Source: JBKHBT01 sp046542255 (lineage in GTDB: Bacteria; UBP14; UBA6098; JBKHBT01). From it: 22,082 nt of DNA. The stretch covers positions 1-22,082 of the forward strand of contig JBKHBT010000052.1 in the NCBI GenBank assembly GCA_046542255.1, written 5' to 3'. Positions within the stretch are counted from its first letter, which is position 1. Each line of letters opens with the position of its first letter. Shown in pieces: positions 17,901-22,082 of the stretch. The notes beneath the pieces were generated by a model. The model was not told the DNA's origin. It ran no database searches and worked only from the letters and a program-made list of their open reading frames with translations. A program made the translations under genes and the position numbers.

Positions 17901-20628
17901 TAGCTATTTGGATTCCGAAGTTCCGTTATATTGGTCTGTTCCAGTCGGCGCACCGGGAACTCAAGAAGAGCTTTTCTATTTCGATGAAGAAGCTACATGG
18001 TACTATGGGGGAGTCGATGAAGGTGATATTCAATTCCAGCAGTTCACGACACATTTCCCATGCTCGCTTCAATCGACATATATCCTATTCTACGATAGCG
18101 TTGGAGTTTACTCGCCAGTCGATATTACGGTATTTGCCGATGATGGTTGGGGCTATCCCGATATCTCCAGTCCATTGACAGATACAATAAGAATAACACC
18201 AGTTGGATATCCAGATATCGACTATGTTGACCTTTCAGGTCTCGAAGTCGAATTCGAAGCTGGCCAATCTTTCCATATCGGTGTTATAAATACTGCTAAT
18301 CATTCATTTGTTGTCGCCGATTCCAATGCCAGCACCACTCCTTCCCGAAGTAAGATCTACTGGTCGACTACAACCGCATGGAGTGATTCGGTACAGGACT
18401 TTATCTGGTCCACTGTTGTTAAGTATAATGGCTTCTCGTCAATATCCGAGGATTGGGTTGATGCTGAGCCAATTGCTGGCCCTATTCGTGATGGTTATAT
18501 GCCCGAGCGTTCGAGTGTCGGTGGCCCAGTTCGAAGATATTTTGGCGTACTCGGTTCTTCCGATATCACAGAAGCAGAAGAATTCGAAGTCATGCAGGGA
18601 TATAATATTTACCGTGCGGAAGAAGAAGATGGGGAATACGAACTTATATATACTGCCGAATCGGACACATTCCACTATACCGATGATGATGTCGATAATG
18701 GCACAAGGTATTGGTATAAACTAACAACTATGTATTTCCACGGCGAGAGCGATTCTGCTGGCCCGGCTACGGCTATCCCTCTGGAATGGCGCGACTCCGC
18801 CGATGTCCTTATCGTTGATGATGACGGAAGTTCATATATCCGTGGCGCAGAAGATGTATTCGACCCTTATGCACAGGCACTAGATGCAATCGGCCTTACA
18901 TATAATGTAGTCGAGCCGTGCTGCTCGATTGGCACACCCGGGCCATCTGCTGAATTTATGGCAGATTATGATGCTGTGCTCTGGTTCACTGGCGAAGGCT
19001 GGCATGATAGCTGGAGTCTCAGTGATTCCGTCGAACATCCTGTCTGGACTCTTTCTGAAGACGATGAAGCAGAACTTGCAGCATATCTCGATGATGGCGG
19101 AGCGGTTGCATTATTCGGCTCTGATTACCTCAAAGACCGCTATGATGGTGTGGTGGAATTCGAAGAAGGGACTTTCGCATATGACAGGCTCGGAATCGAA
19201 AGAATAATCCCGGATAACTGGCATATCAAAGAAGGCGGAACGGCGTTTGTCGCAAATGGCTATGATGACGGTTTCGCAGAAGGCCAGTCATGGGAGGCAA
19301 CAGCAGAATACTATGCACCCGACTCGATTTTGGTCGATTATTTCTATACTCATACCATGCAGAATATTCTAGGTATCGAAATTGTCGGAAGGCTTCAGCC
19401 TTGTGCTATCGCAAATTATGACGATGATAAGATATTTTTCTCATCACTACCATTAGAAGCACTGACAAACCATGCACCGCCAAATACTCGCGCAGATTTC
19501 ATGAATAGATTATTCAATGATTATCTCTGGGCGACATTGGGCGATACGGCTGTTACATACAATATGCCAATTTATCGTGGCTGGAATATGGTTTCCATGC
19601 CAGTAACACTCGATGATTACGATGTAAATGTCCTATTCCCGGGCTTTGTTGGCACAGTCTATACATTCAATCCGGAAAGTGGAATCTATGATGCGGTCGA
19701 TTCGATTGAAATAGGCAAAGGCTATTTTGTACTTATGCCGAATGATACGACGCTATCATTCACAGGAATGCCGGTGCGAAATTATACTTCATCTCTCTAC
19801 CGTGGATGGAATATGCTTGGTTCGGTATATGAACCGGAGAATGTCTCGATACCTGATGAGATTAGGCTCGGGCCTGGTGTCTCCATTATTGGCGATACAT
19901 ACAATTTCGATACTGTCGAAGGCATCTATAGCGCAACGAGCGACATAACTCGCGGCCTTGCCACCTGGATGCTTCTCGATGATAATACATTTATCACAGT
20001 ACCAGATACAACAGGGCTATTCAAAGCGACAGAAGATATGCCAGAAGTTGATATCGAGATGCAAATTGGCGGCCATTCATTCAATTTCGGTATCACAAAG
20101 GGCCAAGAAATCGTTGATTGCATTCCTCCGAATGCTCCGGGCGATGATGCTAATAATGTTGCATTTATCCATTATAAAGGCTTTAGAGCACATACGCTAT
20201 ACAATGCAAACGGTAATTTTGAAATTACAGTCAATAATTCCAATATGGCAAAATTCGATATTCCAGATGGATATGCAATAGAAGTAGATGGCAAAATGCT
20301 GATGGAACAATCGCAGATTGCCCTATCCAAAGGCAAGCATGATATCAGAATCCAGAGCATTCCAGATATGTTTGCAATTACCGGAATCTCGCCGAATCCA
20401 TTCAATCCAGAGACATCGATTGAATTTATGATTCCAGAGAGAGCCGACATCGATATCTCGATTTACGATATCGATGGCAGAATGGTCGAAAGGCTTGCAA
20501 ATGCGACATACAATGCTGGAAGACATAGCATCGTATGGAATGCATCAGAGAATACCACAGGCATCTATTTTGTCATGATTCAGGCAAATGGCGATATCAT
20601 AACCGACCGTTTGCTTCTTGTGAAATAA
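14998..20628 (+). CDS. Secreted HEXXH metalloprotease-like mosaic (MXAN_6640-like) with FN3, carboxypeptidase-regulatory and sorting-type modules
   Basis: 1876-aa exported protein starting at GTG after AGGAGG. Residues 1-19 are a signal peptide. The N-terminal part resembles MXAN_6640-type putative metalloproteases: HFDIHYG, YDIYIS, then HEYFH at 214-218 (zinc ligands His214 and His218, catalytic Glu215) with a likely third ligand in FEHSSCWVE (Glu235). Next come an FN3-like domain interrupted by a jelly-roll-like insert (474-718), a further jelly-roll-like segment (724-868), a carboxypeptidase-regulatory-like domain (870-955, DGYYRIDSIPPGFARVKA), a second interrupted FN3-like domain (960-1262), a Rossmann/glutamine-amidotransferase-like domain without visible catalytic residues (from 1267, DVLIVDDDGSS, ending DDGGAVALFGSDYL), a duplicated YRGWNM module (about 1525 and 1600) and a FlgD-Ig-like C-terminus (1791-1876; SPNPFNP, IYDIDGR) ending LLLVK. 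Probably an extracellular protease or processed surface protein. Transcribed alone. Confidence 0.85.
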   Translation: MRVYLTAILMVLIAFVSFGQNNVDAFFPQGPTVYTQVMEDLENDLITEEEAILYILQSVKAHERLPKRYIDLPMERSQSVPMKEVYRMLANREPEEGSEILELLERPSLPNVHSTEHFDIHYGSGVSYTNVATYMEDGYDYIHDVLDYFTPPSDGGVGGSSRYDIYISSTSSGVLGYAAPEATGPEPWPDATSYIVISSDIVYDTDYTKVTTIHEYFHAVQFGYDAMDPENFYFEHSSCWVEKERWPDFSMHASQMPSFFNYPEVSLREYNGEHEYGSYHFNEYVDQTFGRDAIKEIWEATRYSSMLNSWQSVFMDYGSSRTDALAEFWEWCYFTGTRATPHGSFIEAGDYPTIAIETDHATYPASGSVTGLDNYGVGYVRFYVPGGASGPFNLIFDGDADALWNAQLLLIDGASYEVREITLNSYGYGVLELDSTEYEGLDEMVLIGGVVSQSGSGWGFTYTGQFDDVDPTFNPPRNLVAESDNDGFVPLDWDNPLGASIGGYDVIAYDDGMGGGTLPMADYGIDFEGVSFDLASACTLKQIILMGAPSASGNVTIHVYADDGSGYADMGTEFGSSFSASISAGTWDTTAVPGGGIYLDAGTYFIGYDRVTEDNAVLLDAETTENRSAAHTSEGSWAALDYDYLFRIGIKSIGSTGGLTGFNVYRGSSSGGPYSYLTTTATSEYTDSAVVNGTAYYYAVKADYAGEESPYSNEAMAVPNESSTGEGLLGDCELSPEGYYRFGSGNAAAQEFNIDRPVQITQVLYATHGEGYFQPKIHPYASDRVQPNILPATTWYCDSTEWQVIDITDYNVIVNNDFLVSYQWMDTSVYLGYENVEESNCWTNFGVWTSVDTLQFSIMCVVRELDTTVTYTLEGTVNLDLGSGGSSGADDLSGSIVSILGTDKADTTGTDGYYRIDSIPPGFARVKAWHSGYESQMIDIGFESDVRQNFALLPIGIPKNPPQDLFAGSYLDSEVPLYWSVPVGAPGTQEELFYFDEEATWYYGGVDEGDIQFQQFTTHFPCSLQSTYILFYDSVGVYSPVDITVFADDGWGYPDISSPLTDTIRITPVGYPDIDYVDLSGLEVEFEAGQSFHIGVINTANHSFVVADSNASTTPSRSKIYWSTTTAWSDSVQDFIWSTVVKYNGFSSISEDWVDAEPIAGPIRDGYMPERSSVGGPVRRYFGVLGSSDITEAEEFEVMQGYNIYRAEEEDGEYELIYTAESDTFHYTDDDVDNGTRYWYKLTTMYFHGESDSAGPATAIPLEWRDSADVLIVDDDGSSYIRGAEDVFDPYAQALDAIGLTYNVVEPCCSIGTPGPSAEFMADYDAVLWFTGEGWHDSWSLSDSVEHPVWTLSEDDEAELAAYLDDGGAVALFGSDYLKDRYDGVVEFEEGTFAYDRLGIERIIPDNWHIKEGGTAFVANGYDDGFAEGQSWEATAEYYAPDSILVDYFYTHTMQNILGIEIVGRLQPCAIANYDDDKIFFSSLPLEALTNHAPPNTRADFMNRLFNDYLWATLGDTAVTYNMPIYRGWNMVSMPVTLDDYDVNVLFPGFVGTVYTFNPESGIYDAVDSIEIGKGYFVLMPNDTTLSFTGMPVRNYTSSLYRGWNMLGSVYEPENVSIPDEIRLGPGVSIIGDTYNFDTVEGIYSATSDITRGLATWMLLDDNTFITVPDTTGLFKATEDMPEVDIEMQIGGHSFNFGITKGQEIVDCIPPNAPGDDANNVAFIHYKGFRAHTLYNANGNFEITVNNSNMAKFDIPDGYAIEVDGKMLMEQSQIALSKGKHDIRIQSIPDMFAITGISPNPFNPETSIEFMIPERADIDISIYDIDGRMVERLANATYNAGRHSIVWNASENTTGIYFVMIQANGDIITDRLLLVK

Positions 20629-20647
20629 AAGCTGAATAATATCAATC

Positions 20648-20683
20648 TTAAAAAGCCCCTTTCTTTCGAGAGGGGCTTTTTAA
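20648..20683. terminator. Strong rho-independent terminator
   Basis: aaaaagcccct (20650-20660) pairs with aggggcttttt (20671-20681), extended inward by three more pairs to a tttc loop and outward by T-A pairs. It begins 20 bases after the stop of the 1876-aa protein gene. The symmetric A/T flanks allow it to act on both strands, so it may also end the convergent YchF-like transcript. Confidence 0.9.
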
Positions 20684-20847
20684 TTTAACTAAGATGATTT
20701 CGATATCTCTTTTAAAGCCATATATATAACTTATATATAATACTTAATATATCCCCAAAAGGCTTTACTGATGTTTTAGCCTGAAAAGTATGACAATGCG
20801 GAACAGCACATTGTCTGGCCATATCCTTATCAGTCTCGGTTTTATAT

Positions 20848-21903
20848 CTAAACATTGAATCTAAAGAGAATGATATCGCCGTCTTTTACGACATAATCTT
20901 TGCCTTCGAGACGAATCTTGCCCTGTGATTTTGCTTCTTTGTAGCTTCCGGCTTTTTCATAATCATCCCATGCGAGTACTTCGGCGCGAATAAAGCCCTG
21001 TGCTATATCCGAATGAATCACATCGGCGGCTTCGACGGCTGTAGCGCCCTTTTTGATAAGCCATGCACGGGATTCTTTCGGCCCGGTTGTCAGGAATACT
21101 TCCTGCTCTGAAGCATGAAATACATGCTCGATTATCTCTTTTACAGGATCGGCCATGATTCCGGCCTCTTCGCGGAACATGGCAATTTCGTCCTCATCGA
21201 GTTCGGCGAGTTCCAGCTCGAAAAGCGGCGTACTGCCAGCGAAATCTATCCTATTTAGTTCGCCCTTGCAAACCGACTTTATCTCTTCGATATAATCATC
21301 CAGCTTCGAATAATGGTCTTCATCGCAAGATATATGCACAAGAGCTGGTTTGGCAGTGATCAGACCAAAGTTATTAGAATATTTTAGTTCATTTTCATCC
21401 AGTTCGAGAAGCCGCACTGGTTTATCTTCTTCGATTTGGGCCAGCATTTTTTCGACTGCTTTTTTCTCACGCTCTAGCTTTTTTCGCTCTTCGCCCTGAA
21501 TACCTCGGCTGAGTGATTTCTCTATATTTTCAAGTCTATTTTGCAGGCTATTTTTGTCTTTCTCGAGTGCGATTTCTCGAAGCATCTGGTAGTCTTCGAC
21601 AGGATTCGGTTCGCCAAATCCTTCATCGAAGCCCCGAAATTGCCAGATAAGCGCATCTGCCGGGCGCACCGGGTCCATGCAACGGCCATCCGAGACAATA
21701 TCGCCCTGGCTATCGAATAGGATAAATTCAGCTTTAGTAGTTTTATCCGATTCGGAATCTTCGGTCAGTTTCTGCAGGCGTTCATCGATTGCGTCCAATG
21801 CCGCCTGTTTCGGGAGTCTTTCTTGATTTATTGGTGTTCCGCTAAGGTAGCGGTAGAGTGTCGTTCTTCCGCTCTGTGGAAGTCCCAGGATTGCTACTTT
21901 CAT
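20848..21903 (-). CDS. Divergent YchF/OLA1-like GTP-binding protein (DUF933/TGS C-terminus)
   Basis: 351-aa cytosolic P-loop protein related to YchF/OLA1, a ribosome- and stress-linked nucleotidase. The C-terminal TGS-like/DUF933 region is well conserved: FLTTGPKESRAWLIKKGATA, EAADVIHSDIAQGFIRAEV, GKIRLEGKDYVVKDGD and terminal FRFNV. The coiled-coil region (about 110-155) is also present. The nucleotide-binding part is aberrant. The P-loop reads GLPQSGRTT (Arg13 where the invariant Lys should be), the G3 region reads FDSQGD where YchF has DIAG, and the NVDE specificity motif is SCDE (192-195). It may bind nucleotide weakly or not at all. The frame opens at 21933, but ATG at 21903 follows AAAGGAG and begins the domain exactly, so it is preferred. 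Probably a paralogue of a canonical YchF elsewhere in the genome, which is inference. Confidence 0.88.
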   Translation of the reverse strand: MKVAILGLPQSGRTTLYRYLSGTPINQERLPKQAALDAIDERLQKLTEDSESDKTTKAEFILFDSQGDIVSDGRCMDPVRPADALIWQFRGFDEGFGEPNPVEDYQMLREIALEKDKNSLQNRLENIEKSLSRGIQGEERKKLEREKKAVEKMLAQIEEDKPVRLLELDENELKYSNNFGLITAKPALVHISCDEDHYSKLDDYIEEIKSVCKGELNRIDFAGSTPLFELELAELDEDEIAMFREEAGIMADPVKEIIEHVFHASEQEVFLTTGPKESRAWLIKKGATAVEAADVIHSDIAQGFIRAEVLAWDDYEKAGSYKEAKSQGKIRLEGKDYVVKDGDIILFRFNV

Positions 21904-22046
21904 ATTTATATCTCCTTTATTTGCTATTTTCAAAGCTTGAAATTTGAAGCTCTATTGATTTGGCCATCTTGAATCATTTATTCAAAATTTGCGTCTCCAA
22001 TTTCATCTTAATATATACCAAAAGTTCTATTAATTAAAGGAATAAT

Positions 22047-22082
22047 ATGGAGTTTGCTGTACGAGGCCGCTTTAGGTTTAGA
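22047..22082 (+). CDS. 5' end of an unidentified gene, cut by window edge
   Basis: An ATG at 22047, preceded by taaagga, opens a frame of 12 codons (MEFAVRGRFRFR) that continues past the window. It is divergent from the YchF-like gene; the 143-base gap between them would hold both promoters. The fragment is too short to identify. Confidence 0.5.
   Translation, partial: MEFAVRGRFRFR

Noticed and set aside
18797..19240. Active glutamine-amidotransferase or protease domain in the 1876-aa protein
   Set aside because: The fold pattern is there, but no nucleophilic Cys-His pair in the expected elbow can be seen; more likely a structural Rossmann-like domain.
20792..20815. Inverted repeat gacaatg/cattgtc as a terminator for the YchF-like gene
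   Set aside because: The stem is AT-rich with a ten-base loop and no T-tract on the minus strand; the strong symmetric hairpin at 20648-20683 is a better candidate.

Overview
The window (22,082 bases, moderately AT-rich) looks like chromosomal DNA of an uncultivated bacterium of the FCB superphylum or a neighbouring candidate phylum. The case rests on three large secreted proteins ending in FlgD-Ig/type IX-secretion-like C-terminal modules, a PorV/PorQ-like outer-membrane barrel, FN3-rich extracellular proteins, strong AGGAGG-type ribosome binding sites, and no phage, transposase or plasmid genes. I cannot name the phylum from sequence alone.

Layout. 1-142: end of a short tandem repeat, then nothing recognisable. 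143-2074 (minus): secreted CocE/S15-family serine hydrolase with a C-terminal sorting-type module. 2243-2635 (plus): small STAS/SpoIIAA-like protein. 2636-3181: gene-free stretch holding a patch of short inverted and direct repeats and then a candidate promoter. 3182-6667 and 6679-10260 (plus, 11-bp gap): a likely two-gene operon coding for a 1161-aa Cys-rich surface protein (CARDB, von Willebrand A with intact MIDAS, DUF11-like, FlgD-like end) and a 1193-aa envelope protein that joins a PorV-like barrel, an Ig/FN3-like domain, up to three degenerate OmpA-like domains and C-terminal TPRs. 10445-13631 (plus): YjbQ-family protein, GT-C membrane glycosyltransferase with TPR tail, and a secreted DUF1573-type protein, tightly packed (3-bp gap, 17-bp overlap). 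13705-14808 (minus): M42 aminopeptidase, facing the previous operon across a shared terminator. 14998-20628 (plus): 1876-aa secreted HEXXH metalloprotease-like mosaic with its own strong terminator. 20848-21903 (minus): divergent YchF/OLA1-like protein with a non-canonical P-loop. 22047-end (plus): first 12 codons of another gene.

How the genes fit together. Most of the coding capacity goes to the cell envelope and exterior: two secreted hydrolases (peptidase/esterase and HEXXH protease), an adhesin-like vWA protein, and a barrel/OmpA/TPR protein that could anchor or export it. The vWA-barrel pair is the best candidate for an undescribed system here. The GT-C enzyme could glycosylate exported proteins, and the DUF1573 protein overlapping it is probably exported too. 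The M42 peptidase, YjbQ and YchF-like proteins are cytosolic housekeeping-type genes. Several genes have better-supported starts than the longest open frame, and these are noted in the entries.
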